Notes: generated by a model from the letters alone, not told the origin. A DNA stretch of 64,000 nucleotides from Leguminivora glycinivorella (GCF_023078275.1 NC_062973.1:19958956-20022955); one strand, 5' to 3'. Positions 21,301 to 31,103 are shown, counted from the stretch's first letter. Numbers and translations are program-made.

Positions 21301-21500
21301 TTCAAGTAGGGATACCTGATCCTTATGGACAGGTAACAGTTCCAAACACAATGACCGTAGTCATGGACGAATACCAGATATTTGCTAATAGCATAGCTGA
21401 ACAATTACGGACATTACCTCCGAACAGAGCATTACTGCTGCAACTTGATATTCAAACTATGATCGATAATGAAAAGCAGCTTATTGGTCATGAAAGTTAG
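12206..21500 (+). CDS. AT-hook / BESS nuclear protein with repeated BC-box-like motifs
   Basis: Multi-exon gene assembled from GT-AG sites and phase. Exons: 12206-12303, 17526-17591, 17753-17818, 18523-18588, 18682-18729, 18812-18877, 19383-19571, 20248-20295, 20382-20447, 20535-20723, 20890-20938, 21165-21500. All junctions are phase 2 until exon 20890, which ends in phase 0; the sum is 1,287 nt (428 aa), or 327 aa without the second cassette. By residue: basic MGN N-terminus (1-33); BC-box-like motifs at 44-53, 104-113 and 205-214; a KKKK stretch (about 95-98); AT-hook GRP cores at 146, 167, 247 and 268; IKIE and IKEE SUMO-type motifs (about 303-332); BESS-like C-terminus (about 385-424, MDEYQIFANSIAEQL...). 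AT-hooks bind AT-rich DNA; BESS motifs mediate protein contacts in insect chromatin factors. A nuclear DNA-binding role is inferred. I know no named orthologue. Confidence 0.8.
12396..12520. mobile_element. MITE with GGGCCCGTTTCTCGAAAG arms (intron 1)
   Basis: Near-perfect foldback: CAGGGGCCCGTTTCTCGAAA at the left, its reverse complement at the right, arms about 45 bp. No ORF. It lies about 90 bp inside the first intron. Confidence 0.75.
12523..12865. repeat. 171-bp tandem duplication (two units)
   Basis: Units 12523-12693 and 12694-12865 share TCGACCAGGGAGAGAATGG and all following sequence. I noted one substitution (atttGattt / atttAattt) and a difference near the right end. Located in intron 1. 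Confidence 0.85.
12866..14238. other. Intron 1 DNA, with a retroposon fragment
   Basis: A GC-rich CGCGACGCGACG patch lies at about 12953-13110. At about 13355-13560, sequence such as GATGGCATGGCTTTCGTAAA resembles the 3' end of a lepidopteran LINE. The block at about 13840-14000 recurs in worn form at about 32925-33090 (GTCAAAGTAAAATRTGTA). No exon recognised. Confidence 0.4.
14239..14495. mobile_element. MITE with AATAGGCTAGTTTCCTA ends
   Basis: Terminal inverted repeats AATAGGCTAGTTTCCTA (14239-14255) and TAGGAAACTAGCCTATT (14479-14495), with AT-rich non-coding DNA between. The end motif is one I recognise from lepidopteran genomes. Confidence 0.7.
14731..14866. mobile_element. Possible short MITE
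   Basis: AAGCCTGGC at the left and GCCAGGCTT at the right, with internal complementary GAGTCGAGTT/AACTCGAT-like sequence. Arms are short, so this is tentative. Confidence 0.45.
14867..15446. other. Intron 1 DNA, nothing recognised
   Basis: No exon, repeat or regulatory structure that I can support. Confidence 0.4.
15447..15590. mobile_element. Foldback MITE (CCGGCGTATTATGC ends)
   Basis: CCGGCGTATTATGCTCCCAA at the left pairs with TTGGAAGCATAATGCGCCGG at the right; arms about 40 bp with a few mismatches. Non-coding, in intron 1. Confidence 0.7.
15715..15833. mobile_element. MITE with TACGATACAAGTGCG ends
   Basis: TACGATACAAGTGCGTAAAA and TTTTCGCACGTGTATCGTA form inverted ends; the GAAGGGAGTGTTTTAAATCG core is a repeated lepidopteran block. 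A second inverted pair (TTTTAGTACAGAT near 15840 and ATCTGTACTGAAAA near 15931) flanks the next 100 bp and may be a neighbouring element. Confidence 0.6.
15834..16162. other. Intron 1 DNA, possible second foldback
   Basis: The inverted pair TTTTAGTACAGAT/ATCTGTACTGAAAA marks about 15839-15944. Otherwise nothing recognised. Confidence 0.35.
16163..16770 (-). repeat. GGTTCCGTA-family dispersed repeat, inverted copy
   Basis: Starts AAAACCGGCCAAGTGCGAGT and GGGTTCCGTAG. It carries a (GGACAGAC)n microsatellite at about 16675-16712 and ends ACGGAACCCTAAAA. Its modules appear in reverse order and strand relative to 536-1088. Intron 1. Confidence 0.7.
16771..17525. other. End of intron 1
   Basis: A repeat-like block at about 17195-17335 contains AGATGGTGGCGCCATCT. 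The polypyrimidine run TTTCTTTGTTTCAG at 17512-17525 is the acceptor for exon 2. Confidence 0.4.
17526..17818 (+). CDS. Exons 2 and 3: first BC-box-like unit
   Basis: Exon 2 (17526-17591) and exon 3 (17753-17818) are both exactly 66 nt and phase 2 on both sides, with consensus donors (gtaaga, gtaagt) and CAG acceptors. Exon 2 encodes RRPKSLVSLCKRVIAK, and the reading crosses the intron into YKLQKEPKK. The same motif with an intron at the same place recurs in exons 5/6, which suggests an old internal duplication. Confidence 0.7.
17861..18238 (-). repeat. SINE-like repeat with tRNA-type pol III boxes
   Basis: On the - strand, an A box TAGCTCAGTCG (18031-18041) fits TRGYNNARNNG exactly. A B-box-like GGTTTCGAATCC (17976-17987) has one extra base. 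A T-rich stretch follows (about 17925-17968). The + strand left end carries a GACCGAGCTTCGCTCGGT hairpin at about 17872-17889, also present inside the MITE at 9386-9768. Unusually for a SINE, about 190 bp precede the A box. It starts 43 bp after exon 3, antisense to the gene. Confidence 0.55.
18523..18588 (+). CDS. Exon 4 (lysine-rich linker)
   Basis: 66 nt, phase 2 on both sides, acceptor ttgcag and donor GG|gtatgt. It encodes PLRALKKRTEKPPEIIPKKK, then a K/G junction; the KKKK cluster is a plausible nuclear localisation signal. Confidence 0.7.
18682..19571 (+). CDS. Exons 5-7, cassette copy 1 (BC-box-like motif + two AT-hooks)
   Basis: Exon 5 (18682-18729, 48 nt), exon 6 (18812-18877, 66 nt) and exon 7 (19383-19571, 189 nt), all phase 2. 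Exon 5 encodes RSPKSLAELCQIVIE, which fits SLxxxCxxx[AILV]. Exon 7 encodes a serine run and two AT-hooks, KKRGRPPGKK and TRKRGRPRKD. Relative to copy 2, I count six substitutions in 303 coding nt, four of them synonymous; the two changes are E/K in exon 5 and S/T in exon 7. The exon 6-7 intron is enlarged by the foldback at 18931. Confidence 0.75.
18931..19345. mobile_element. 415-bp foldback element with TA TSD (intron 6, copy 1)
   Basis: Long inverted repeats (about 165 bp per arm, few mismatches) start TAGTATGAATTTTCTGAGAT. The element is flanked by TA at 18929-18930 and 19346-19347. The sister intron in copy 2 has the uninterrupted site (TTTTAGATAATTGTCC, TA at 20498-20499), which fixes both boundaries to the base. 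TA duplication and very long arms point to a non-autonomous Tc1/mariner-type foldback; the superfamily is inferred. No ORF. Confidence 0.9.
19812..20201 (+). mobile_element. 390-bp truncated retroposon with 9-bp TSD
   Basis: Flanked by ATGTATGTA at 19803-19811 and 20202-20210. Copy 1 of the duplicated unit has a single ATGTATGTA at the equivalent place (about 18636-18644), so it is the empty site. The insert ends in TAAATAAATATC and a T-rich simple tail, the look of a 5'-truncated LINE 3' end. No protein-coding region. Confidence 0.85.
20248..20723 (+). CDS. Exons 5'-7', cassette copy 2
   Basis: Exons 20248-20295, 20382-20447 and 20535-20723 repeat the sizes (48, 66, 189 nt), phases and splice sites of copy 1, with reading frame and both AT-hooks intact. 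Because exon 7 ends in phase 2 and exon 5' accepts phase 2, both cassettes can be joined in series or used alternatively. Confidence 0.75.
20890..20938 (+). CDS. Exon 8 (SUMO-type acidic segment)
   Basis: 49 nt, acceptor ttacag, donor GAT|gtaagt. It encodes KIKIEQDLFLDQPPED and changes the junction phase from 2 to 0. IKIE fits the PsiKxE SUMO consensus. Confidence 0.7.
21165..21500 (+). CDS. Last exon: acidic region and BESS motif
   Basis: Acceptor TTTTTCACAG; 111 codons and TAG at 21498-21500. It begins with acidic DPLQDEDDFTIEIKEERVD (another PsiKxE site). It ends with an amphipathic segment, MDEYQIFANSIAEQLRTLPP then LLLQLDIQTMIDNEKQL, with the spacing of hydrophobic residues seen in BESS motifs of MADF-BESS and related insect proteins. 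Confidence 0.75.
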   Translation, partial: DPLQDEDDFTIEIKEERVDIEIEQECVAISNITEASAQEIVLNPMVQVGIPDPYGQVTVPNTMTVVMDEYQIFANSIAEQLRTLPPNRALLLQLDIQTMIDNEKQLIGHES

Positions 21501-21870
21501 TGAGATTGAGATATCATATTTTTACTAATTCTGGCAGTGCAAAGACTGATTGTTTTAATTGTATTTAAGTTCGCCAGTGATTATCATCATTCAATTTTTA
21601 ATTTCCTTTCATTTTAAGATTAATATTTTAAGTGTATTGTGATACTATTAATGTTTAAGTTTTTTTATTGTGAGTTAAGTCTAGTTTTTTGTTTAAACGG
21701 AAAGTGGATTGGATATTGACAATATTTGTTTTAGATAATCCAATGCGATTGTAATCTTGTTTAACAAGTTGATTAAATTAATAGATGTGCATTTTAAATG
21801 CCCATTTATTCAAATGTTTATTCCTGACTGCCAAAACGGTTAAAAGAAAATAAAGATTATTTTAATATTA
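21501..21870 (+). other. 3' UTR with polyadenylation signal
   Basis: AT-rich non-coding sequence after the stop, with AATAAA at 21849-21854. The transcript probably ends about 15-25 bases later. Confidence 0.55.
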
Positions 21871-22057
21871 TGTTTTTCTACTCGTATTATACCTAATGCT
21901 ACTGTCGCCTAATTCCACTGCACTTTCAAATTAATTAGACTTATTATTGGAATATGAACTAGCTGCAGATGGATAGGTAAACTACCTACATTAGATGACA
22001 TACATCTACATTCAACTTTAAATTGAGAGGAGTCAGAATCAGCATATGCAAGAGATA

Positions 22058-22408
22058 TACAGAGTGGGGCCTGTAACAAAGGCGAAGAGTTGAACTCTAG
22101 GCTATTTTCCTTATACTGATCAACATTTGTTCGGTGACTTTTAAAAATAACTTGTATTTTGATTTTTATCACCCTTGAAAGTTTTTTCTAAGAGGTAATG
22201 TATTGCGAATTCTGATAAGTCTAAAGTGTGACAGACAACGTCAATGACAACAATAATGGCGTACATTGAAGCTAATATTTATTTTGTATGAAAATTTAAA
22301 AATTTAAACACTTCATAATTTTTAAAAGTCACTGAACAAATGTTGATCAGTATAAGGAGAATAGCCTACAGTTCAATTCTTCGCCTTTGTTACAGGCCCC
22401 ACTCTGTA
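22058..22408. mobile_element. MITE with TACAGAGTGGGGCC ends
   Basis: About 90-bp inverted arms start TACAGAGTGGGGCCTGTAAC at 22058 and end at 22408 in the reverse complement. The outermost TA can be read as the target duplication, leaving CAGAGTGGGG as the element end. Inserted about 190 bp past the gene's polyadenylation signal. Confidence 0.8.
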
Positions 22409-23079
22409 GATTGATTAAATTTAAGAAGTTTATGAGCTTTTAGAACGTATGTTAAGGAACCATGAAGAAGACACCATAAAGATTAATATAGGAATGTATG
22501 TTACAATACAAGGGTTGCAAAGGATAGACCGAGTTGCATTCGCAATATCAAACCGCCTTTACAATTCCCTTCTTTCGTCCTTGTTCTACCTTTACAGACA
22601 AAGTGGAGCAAATGGAATGGCGATGGCGCCACAAATGCAATCAAGCTTACAGAGAATGCGCCAACGCAGAAATCATAAGATCTTGAGAGAACTAGTTTAA
22701 CGAGAGCTGTTGACTTGTAAAAATATTGCATATTCTGAGATCTAACTTGAACTGGATTTCATATAGGTACCCACGACTCGGCGCGAAGGTAATAAAATAA
22801 TAATACGTCTCAGGTATGGCCGCCGAAAAGCCCTTCCACACGACACAATGGTGGCAGTCTTAAAAAAGAGACAGGTGTTCCACGAAGGATCACGCTTTGT
22901 TGAAAACAGATCAGCTTGTTAAATATATGGAAAGTATTAAGTTACATTGCAATCCCAAGATGAAATTCGTTTCAAGTTCGTTTTTGTGATGATACTTAGA
23001 AATAATCTATCTGGTCCCTCTTATTGTTTATAAGCGAAGGTTGTAACTAACACCTGCCAAAAATAGGCATCTAGAGTCT
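22409..23079. other. Intergenic; weak acceptor-like ORF, otherwise nothing
   Basis: An 83-codon ORF (22449-22700) contains an acceptor-like TTTACAG at about 22592-22598. No frame after it resembles a known domain, so it is not called as a gene. Confidence 0.35.
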
Positions 23080-23239
23080 TACCTCATTCCATGCCGTTCA
23101 ATAGCTTGTAGAAAAAATACTACGTTGATATACTTGTTTCCAGATTCTGAAATATTATTGTTGAAATTAAAATATGAATGTAATCGGTAAATCCGTCGTA
23201 TTTTTTCTACAAGCCATTGAACGGCATGGAATGCGGTAA
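23080..23239. mobile_element. Foldback MITE (CATTCCATGCCGTTCAA arms)
   Basis: CATTCCATGCCGTTCAATAG at the left and its near-exact reverse complement at the right (ends CGGCATGGAATG). Arms about 38 bp, no ORF. Confidence 0.75.
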
Positions 23240-25645
23240 TCTGTTCCCATTGACAAAGGCCAGAGTTTAGATAACATACACTAATGAGGAGCAACTAATG
23301 ATTTTTCACACCCTACTTTTCATTAGTTGACTCACTGATGATAACGAATAGTGAAATATATCTATCGTGGTAACAAGGAACAGAGGAGTACTTCAAATAA
23401 ATGTTGACAAACAAGCATGTGGTTCACCTGATGGTGGGTAAGCGGTTACCGAAGCATGCAAGTCCAGGGGTGTTTTTATTGTTTTTCTTCAGTTTAATTG
23501 CAATTTTGGCAATCCTGCCCGCTGAACTGACAAACATTGACGTGGCAATCGAAACGCCGCCGTTTGGCTATGTCTTGCCACTACAGAAAAGAGGTAGGGA
23601 GAAGGTAGCTACGACACATTTAGAAGCGTAAGCGATTGTTCAGTCAGCTCGGTAATAGGTACCCTAAACTCGTCGTTGAATCGTTTTTACGCAGCAGCAA
23701 CGGACATACCTTAATTCTCCAGCATATGGATGTCAAGTTCAGCAGTATTGGGGACGGATAGCTGTTGCAACGCATTAGTCACGGCATTATGAAACATCTG
23801 CGTCAGTGTGTGTGTCAACACACATTTACATAAATAACTAACGATATTGGGTGGCGGAGTTTCACATTTTAGCAACGCGACAGGCCAAGCGATCTTACTT
23901 CTGGGTTTCCCTAAGTAGAAATTTGAAGTTAAATTTTCCTGATTATCATCATCATAAGTTTCCTTGCGTTATCTCAGCTTCTACCATACTGACATGGCTC
24001 ATGAGAGCCTGGGGTCAGCTTGGCAACGTTTAATCATACTCTCATATAGTAATAAAAGTTTTTGTTTTACTTCGTTTTTTACCAAACTGGCGTTTTTAAT
24101 GTATATTGAGTCCTGACCTAACACGGAAAACTGTGTGTTTTTTTTTAAGAGTAGCAGTTTTTGTGAGGAGGAAACTTATTAAAAACTTGCAAGTAAGGAT
24201 TAAGGATAAATGTTTGTTTTTATTTGGCTTAGTATGTTCTTGGTAGAGGTAATTTTCAGGTCAATCACAACATATTTCTTAGTAAATGAGGAAAAAAGCA
24301 TTTCAATTTACTTCCAGTCTAATTCTGTTCAGGTAGGTATTTTATAAGAGGAATAATTCAATGGCTGCATAGCAATTTGTAAATGGTGACAAATAGTAGG
24401 TAATAAATACGCTTTAAAAAAGGATACAAATGTAAATGTCACTAGTAATCAAAAATCAAAACGTTAAGTCCGTTTATTATCAACTAATGGATGAATTAAC
24501 TATTTTACGACTCTCAGACATAGACAAACATTCGACAGTCAAATGTTCCAGCTGCTACCATGTAGGTCAAACTTATATTATAACGATTCACTGAACCAGC
24601 CAAAACTAGTTCGCACACAAAGGTAAACGCACTCTCTGGTTTGGGTAACTGCGCAGGTATCAGGGCGAGGGCCAACATCATTAAACCGTATCACAAAGTG
24701 CTTGAACACAAGTGATTCTACAAAGGTCTCGTTTTCACCTATATGTATCCATATGCGAGTGAAGGAAACCGCAATATTTGACAATATTAAATTAATAACA
24801 CGAAGAGTGTCATGATAACGTTGTTAGCGTTTATTAAAATGGTTTTTGCGCAGTATTGGGGAATTCGGCGCAATGTGTCATGCCATGTAATATCTAGGAA
24901 AGTTGTTCTACCGGAACGACTGAGTCACAACTCAACCGGGTTTTGATAAAGTTTTGGAGGCGCTCTCATTTTAATTCCATGTCTTTGTCTAAAAACCATG
25001 TCGGCTGAGTTTATATGACTGGAATTGGATATTTTTAAACATTGATTCAATAAAATGTGACAGGTGACTTATAACTTAGGTTTATGACGACAAGAAAACC
25101 GTTACGATATTACACTGTGGTAATATTAATAAAAGATATTGAAGTTCAGAACCCTTTCTTATGACTAATTTTATGTAACTTTCCTTTGAATGATAAGTTT
25201 TTCTTGAAAGATAAACCGCAATGAAAGTGATAATGACAATATTCTGAGTAATCTGTCTGGAGCCTATCTAAATCTAATAATATATTATCTGAATGGGTTG
25301 GGGGGGGGGGTGTACGGGACCAGTAATGAGATATAATTAGATCGGTGATGCGTAAGATAAGTGCACTTCAGTGATGACAATAGACTCTCATAATGTTAAT
25401 TCTTAGAATGCGTCACTTGTGAGGTATAATTAAATAAATGTATAGATGATGAAAATCATTAAAGTAGTTATTCATTAAGATTAAAAAAAGACTATCGTCT
25501 ACACCTAAAATCTAAAGGTGGCGTATAATTTTTTAAAAAAATAAATATAAATATATAGGGACACCTTACACAGATCAACCTAGCCCTAAACTAAGTAAGC
25601 AAAGCTTGGCACATTATAGACCAAAGCCGCGGCTATTATCAGTAA
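23240..25645. other. Intergenic, retroposon fragment and unrecognised DNA
   Basis: At about 23405-23475, AAGCATGTGGTTCACCTGAT and GGTGGGTAAGCGGTTACC belong to a common lepidopteran retroposon block. An 11-base G run lies at 25300-25310. Nothing else identified. Confidence 0.4.
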
Positions 25646-25787
25646 GTACAGTCAACCAATTGGAACCCTAGGCCACTCTACAACCATGTCAAAATTACAA
25701 GCAGTAAGAGGTTTCTTACAATCTGATTTATAACGTCACTATGACATAGTTCTACAGTGGCCTAGGGTTCCAATTGGTTGACTGTAC
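25646..25787. mobile_element. MITE with GTACAGTCAACCAATTGG arms
   Basis: GTACAGTCAACCAATTGGAA and TTCCAATTGGTTGACTGTAC bracket about 100 bp. The arms are near perfect over about 30 bp, with TA target duplications embedded in the GTAC ends. Confidence 0.75.
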
Positions 25788-25948
25788 GGGTATACGGGTG
25801 ATAACAGTGGATGAATGACATCTTGCAAACATCTTTTTGATTTCTCGGTACAATTGGCCCACAGAACTAAATCAAGATAGAAGGAAAAAGTGTATCTACT
25901 TCGCGTGCGGAAAAGTTAAATAGCGAGCAACATTGTTCGCCGCGCAAG

Positions 25949-25954
25949 TCAGTC
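25949..25954 (+). promoter_or_regulatory. Initiator-like element upstream of the THAP-like exon
   Basis: TCAGTC in a locally GC-richer stretch, 47 bp upstream of ATG 26001, fits an arthropod initiator. No TATA box is visible at -30. Confidence 0.35.
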
Positions 25955-26000
25955 TGCTCCCGACCGCTGCCCGTGAGTGACATACAGTGAAAAATACAAA

Positions 26001-26080
26001 ATGGGTCGGTATTCGATAATTAACTGTTCAAACTCCACCAATAAAAGCAAGGGTGTTAAACAAAGTGTTTCCTATCATCG
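26001..26080 (+). CDS. THAP-like first exon (partial gene)
   Basis: ATG 26001 opens 26 codons plus 2 nt, ending at a consensus donor CG|gtaagt. The peptide (MGRYSIINCSNSTNKSKG, then a segment ending VSYHR) has the layout of the first half of a THAP zinc finger: N-terminal Cys region, basic loop, aromatic-His just before the split codon. Many insect THAP genes have an intron there. The expected first zinc-ligand Cys is absent (Tyr4/Ser5), leaving only Cys9. No second exon was recognised downstream; the intron may leave the window, or this may be a degenerate or unrelated exon. Confidence 0.45.
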
Positions 26081-27484
26081 GTAAGTACCATTTGTCCTAA
26101 AATATTTTTTATTAAATAAAAAACACGATTTTCCTATTTTTATCATCAAAACATTATAGCTGACGTATGGCCGTGCCGTCAAACTAGTTTTCCATTGCGG
26201 CTTTAATTTGACGAGTCCGACTTGGCGTGCGTTTAAAACAAGCGATATAAAAATAGGCTATTCAGTTCAGTTCAGTTTTTAAAATTAAATGGCTTCAGTC
26301 CATTGGGACTATTTCGCCAGTGTCAAGGTGATATGAGCTAATATTAGTAATTTTTGTACGGTAAGTACGACATTGTACGGTGACTTAGCACTTGTAAATT
26401 GATAGCTAGATTTTACAAGAGCACGTGGACTACCGGCCGTTTACGACAAAAAAGACGCTAAACGCGTTTCGAGAACAATTCTTCATCAGCTTCTCACTAC
26501 ACCATTAGTTTACTGCATAATAAGCTATCAATATTACACTTTAAACAACATTAATGAGTAAAAGAAAAATAAATTATTCACGACACGAAACCTCTATGAT
26601 GGCGTCCCAACCGGAAGTCCAATAGGCTATTCAAACTGTCGAGACAAAGTGAAGGTAGATTTGTTATTTTGTCCGTCGAACTCACGTCGAACTTAAGAAT
26701 AGTGGTGCACCACGGAACTATATCGTCATGTATGCTGCGATGTCCTTATTCGATTTAAATCGATTTTGCGAAGCAGTGGAAATTATAATTATGTTTTTAT
26801 ATTGTTATGAAACTATACATATAAAGTACCAGTGAAAAGTAAATTTAACTTTAAAATAGGTTACAGTTACGGTATTAACGTTGAATTTGTGGTCGGCAGA
26901 AAAACAAATACAAACATAATACGCTCTATATTTATTATGAATAAAAATAACTCTAAAAATGTGTTAATGGTTAATTATATTTATATATTACTAAAAGTTG
27001 TAACAAATAACATGAGGATAATGCTGTGAGTACATGGTCGATTTTCTTAAAAATATTAGGTACGAAATATTAACTAGTATTAATACCTACCTACTAAAAT
27101 CTTTGTTCCTGGCCTTAGGCAAATTATATACCTACTAGTGAATTGTTTGTCATCACACGAATACAGGTATATACTTACTTCATTTCACAACGAAGATGAA
27201 CATTCGATATTTTTAACTTCGGCGGGCATCCCGCACGTAACCTCCACAATCGATCGAATGGCGGGTTACGCGGCGACAACGTTCCCATCACTAAAGTACA
27301 CTCGTGACGTCATAGGCTCGACACAAAACGTTACACGCTCGGTTTCGCTGTTAATCGCCGAGCATTTTCCTTCTATCTTGATTTAGTTCTGTGAATTGGC
27401 CTGATAGTGATTGGGCACCCTCAAATTAAGGATGAAGAAATCATATTCATATTTATTTATTGCATCCATGGTGTTATAAGATGT
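26081..27484. other. Probable intron of the THAP-like gene
   Basis: No phase-2-compatible exon continuing a THAP domain recognised. Short ORFs at 26832-27029 and 27138-27386 lack splice context. Confidence 0.35.
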
Positions 27485-27539
27485 TACAAAGTAGGTATAC
27501 GTGCTCATAGGGTCCATGAGCACGTATACCTACTTTGTA
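27485..27539. repeat. Perfect short hairpin
   Basis: TACAAAGTAGGTATACGTGC plus TCAT, and its exact reverse complement, separated by 7 bases (AGGGTCC). Arms of 24 bp without mismatch. Confidence 0.85.
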
Positions 27540-27762
27540 TTAGGGCGGTTTATATGCTATACTACATATACATACATTAAACACTAACACTCACAGATTT
27601 AATGCTCTGAGCTAACACTATACACATTTTACTAGGTCACAGATAGTAAGAATATAGAAACCATTTATAGCTGAAAGATACGGTATACTCTGAATAACAT
27701 GCTTTCTATGAAAAAAAAATCAGTCGAATTGAGAACCTCCTCCTTTTTTGAAGTCGGTTAAA

Positions 27763-27930
27763 AATGAAAATGAAATATTTATTTTTCAAGTATTAGGCAT
27801 ATTACAATGCGCATATGCACGTCAAATAAAGCTACGCCGGCTCTAACCCTACGCCTCAGCCTCGAGAATCTTTCAGTCCCCCCTCAGTTGGAGGGAGCTA
27901 TCCACTATGGGACCGGCAAGAAATTAACTA
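27763..27930 (-). repeat. Retroposon 3' tail, uninterrupted copy
   Basis: Matches 9226-9385 plus its continuation after 9769: AAAATG repeats, TAGGCATATTACAATGCGCA, GGCTCTAACCCTACGCC, then CCACTATGGGACCGGCAAGA in one piece. It serves as the empty-site reference for the hAT-like insertion at 9386. Confidence 0.75.
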
Positions 27931-30900
27931 TAATTTTCTACATACAAACGGCTAGACCGGATTCTGTTTTCGATCGACCTCAAATCAGCTGATTGATAAC
28001 CTCAGTCTGTTTTGATTACATCATTACAATGTAACATTATTGCAGTTACAATTATGCTAAACTAGCAAAACGACACAACTCGTTTATCAGTTTATGTTAC
28101 TTAATACAATCATTAACGTTTAATTGAAATAATAATAACAGGGTTGCAAAAAGTTTAATCAGAACTGTTAATATAATATAGGTGTTATGGCATTCGTTGG
28201 GGTGTCATATGCGGAAACCGGAAATTTTAGCCTAATTACAATTTGTAGACTACTGGCCAAAGTCTCTCTGCTTCTTTTCCCACGTAGTCCTTTCTTGTGT
28301 AAAAAAAGTTTGATCAATCGCGCTACACCTTACATTATACATGTCTTAAGCTATGTGCTTTCGGCTTTACTAATCGATCCAGCACATTGGTTCATCTGTC
28401 ATAAACTATCTAGCGGATGTGTCCAGTCCAGAACAATTTCACTGTCATTGTTTACAAAAACCAACTAATCAATATGGATTATTATTTATTTAATTTCACT
28501 ATTAGGGGTACCTATTTGAAGCCATGAAAATGCTTTTGTTTCCCTTCGGACTTTGGACAATGGACACCGAACATATATACGGATATCGTCGTGTAATTGA
28601 ATCCGAAGATACTTTATCGCAAAATACACAGTACAAGAACAGAACCAAGTAACTCATCTCCAAACTCTTTATAATCCTCACTATGAGTATCTGCAGTTGA
28701 CTTTAAAATGTGGACACAATGACTCCCCGTCCGGTGTAAACGATTTTGTTGTTTATGTCGGCTATTACTCATTCTTTCTTGTCTTGCAAGTAACTAATTG
28801 TTTGTAGATGTGCTACTCTCTTTCGACCAACTGTGGTGTAATTTAACCCGTAGATACTTTATCGTGTAATCACTCGTGCCCGAAGATTACTTGCCTTTAT
28901 GGCAAAATCGCACGCGTCTCGGATGTGATAAGTAAGACACGTGATTGTGCCATGGCTGTCACAGAGTAATAAAGGTAGAAAGGAAATTGTTTTGGTGCTC
29001 ATTCTTTAAACTGATCTGCTAACAATATTACTTATTCTGTGACAGTGTTGCATGAGTTGCGTTCTCGCACGCGACTTCATATATCTTGTGTGGATTTCAA
29101 GCACGGGAGCGCAAGAACTCGGGCTAGGCCGATAGATAGGTACTTGATAGAACTATGTAATAAGGTATACAACAGGTAATATTAATCCACCATAGATGTA
29201 AGTAGCAAACTAGTGGTAAAAAATTGGATGTCAAATAGCTATGTTAAGAGAGGATGTTAAGCTACGAAAACACTACGAAGAGCTATAAGAACTATAAACG
29301 TTTTATATTTTACATAGGCGGTGTGAAAGTTAGACACACAGCACATGGCTGATGGGTGTAAACTGTAAAACAAAACACTACGAAAGGAATAAGCTAGAAA
29401 ATAACATATCTAACTATATCCAAGGACTTATGTCACGTGACTGATAGAGTGACGTGAAACAGCTCACAACACTCACTGTGTTGTGAATTTCTATTATATA
29501 ACGTTAACGTATATAGTCAGTTTTTCTATGAAGATTCGCCTTCAATAAAAACGCATTTTATTTACACACTATTACTACATAAAAATACACCGTGTGCGCA
29601 TCTATTAAGTAGGTAAGTATCGAAAATACGAAAGGGATTCACTTTTTTTTTAAATTAAATTATCCTTTGCCGGTTTTTGCACTTGCTTCTTCATCGAATC
29701 ACAAATAAGACCATGTATGCTTGCTCAATGAGTAACGTACTTACTTATTTCCATGCATATATTTTGAACCATAAATACGAGTATAAATTGAAATACTTAC
29801 GGAATTTATATCGTACATATGGACTTTTGTACCAACCCGTGTCCGTCGCCGTCAGCATACTGCGTCTCTATTAATATTATACAGAATGTTTCACCTCATA
29901 CAAAGACGCAAATTATAATTAATACAATTCCATACTTACCTACTTACAAATCTTAAATTATGGTCGAACAGAAAAGTAATCTAGGTACTTTATGTTGTCA
30001 ACTAAATTATCCATTTTATAAATGCCATTGGTTCCGAATCAAAATTAAAAGACAAATTAAAAATAGACTAGACAAGCACATCACATCTACAACTCGGCTA
30101 TGATTACTGTCACAATGATCACTGGATACAGGCTATATCAGTTCTTTAACTGCCTGCCAGCTTATTAAATAATAATAATAATAAAATTACATTATTCACA
30201 AGCGACTTCTTTCCTTAGAGCAGGTACTAACAATGTAATTGTCAATTTGAAAACATTACATTTTGACTGGTCTACTTTTTGACACCTGGAAATAGCCAAA
30301 GCGTTGAAAGGCATAACAAAGACTAAAAGAATAAAATTAAATGGCAACTAAAAATACAATTTTAATAGGTACTTGAAAACTTTCATGTGTGCGGTGGTAA
30401 ACAATCAAATGGCTTCAAAGTAGTTCAAAGTGTTCAAACCTCGATGCTATACCAACTTCTAATACAAATCGCTCAGAACAGTCACAACCCTTATCAAACA
30501 TAAATACGAGTTTAATAAGACACTCTGTATATGATTAATCACCATCTCACAGTCAATTCACAATTAGCATAATGTAATCCACGGGGGCTAACGAACAATC
30601 CATTATTATTCCTCTCATATCTCTCTGTGGGCACACATGGTGTATACTTACGTAATTATCATATAAACCTGCTCATTGCAGCTCATGTTATTAAGTACTG
30701 AGGTGATAAGCCTGCCTTGGTGGGCTTGGTCATGCTGCGTTTACATGACTTTAGAAGTGTAGTAATCGTGCTTGATCGTAATTAGTCCTACGATACGAAC
30801 CTAGCCGTTTCTTTTTGATATTTTTGCTTTTAAAATTAAAGTAATAAAATAAAATTTTAAAATTAGTGTCAATAATGCCATTGAAACAAACAAAGAGAAT

Positions 30901-30952
30901 GCACATCAAAATCACTTTTGCTTTCGCCTTAATGAGATAATACAGTGTACTA
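27931..30952. other. 3-kb tract without recognised features
   Basis: AT-rich. A GTAGATACTTTATCG-like motif occurs twice (about 28606 and 28850). An (AAT)n tract lies at about 30167-30182. I find no coding exon or clear mobile element. Confidence 0.4.
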
Positions 30953-30956
30953 TTAA

Positions 30957-31099
30957 GCCTGGTTTAGACGGCGTGCGAACTCGCATGGGATTTTAGTAAC
31001 ATTGCGGGCTGTTAAGGTTACATACAATTTTGCACAGCCATCAAATACCGCAATGTAATAAAACTCGTATACGAGTTCTCGTACCATCTAAATAGGCCC
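30957..31099. mobile_element. MITE flanked by TTAA
   Basis: TTAA at 30953-30956 and 31100-31103 flanks inverted ends GCCTGGTTTAGACGG and CCATCTAAATAGGCCC, with GCGAACTCG/CGAGTTCTCG inside. A TTAA target duplication is typical of piggyBac-like elements. Non-coding. Confidence 0.65.
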
Positions 31100-31103
31100 T
31101 TAA

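Noticed and set aside
22449..22700. 83-codon ORF with an internal TTTACAG acceptor, downstream of the AT-hook gene
   Set aside because: No frame after the acceptor gives a recognisable domain, there is no partner exon, and the gene's stop and polyadenylation signal lie upstream.
28606..28870. Paired GTAGATACTTTATCG-like motifs
   Set aside because: Only about 15 bp match without surrounding similarity; likely chance in AT-rich DNA.
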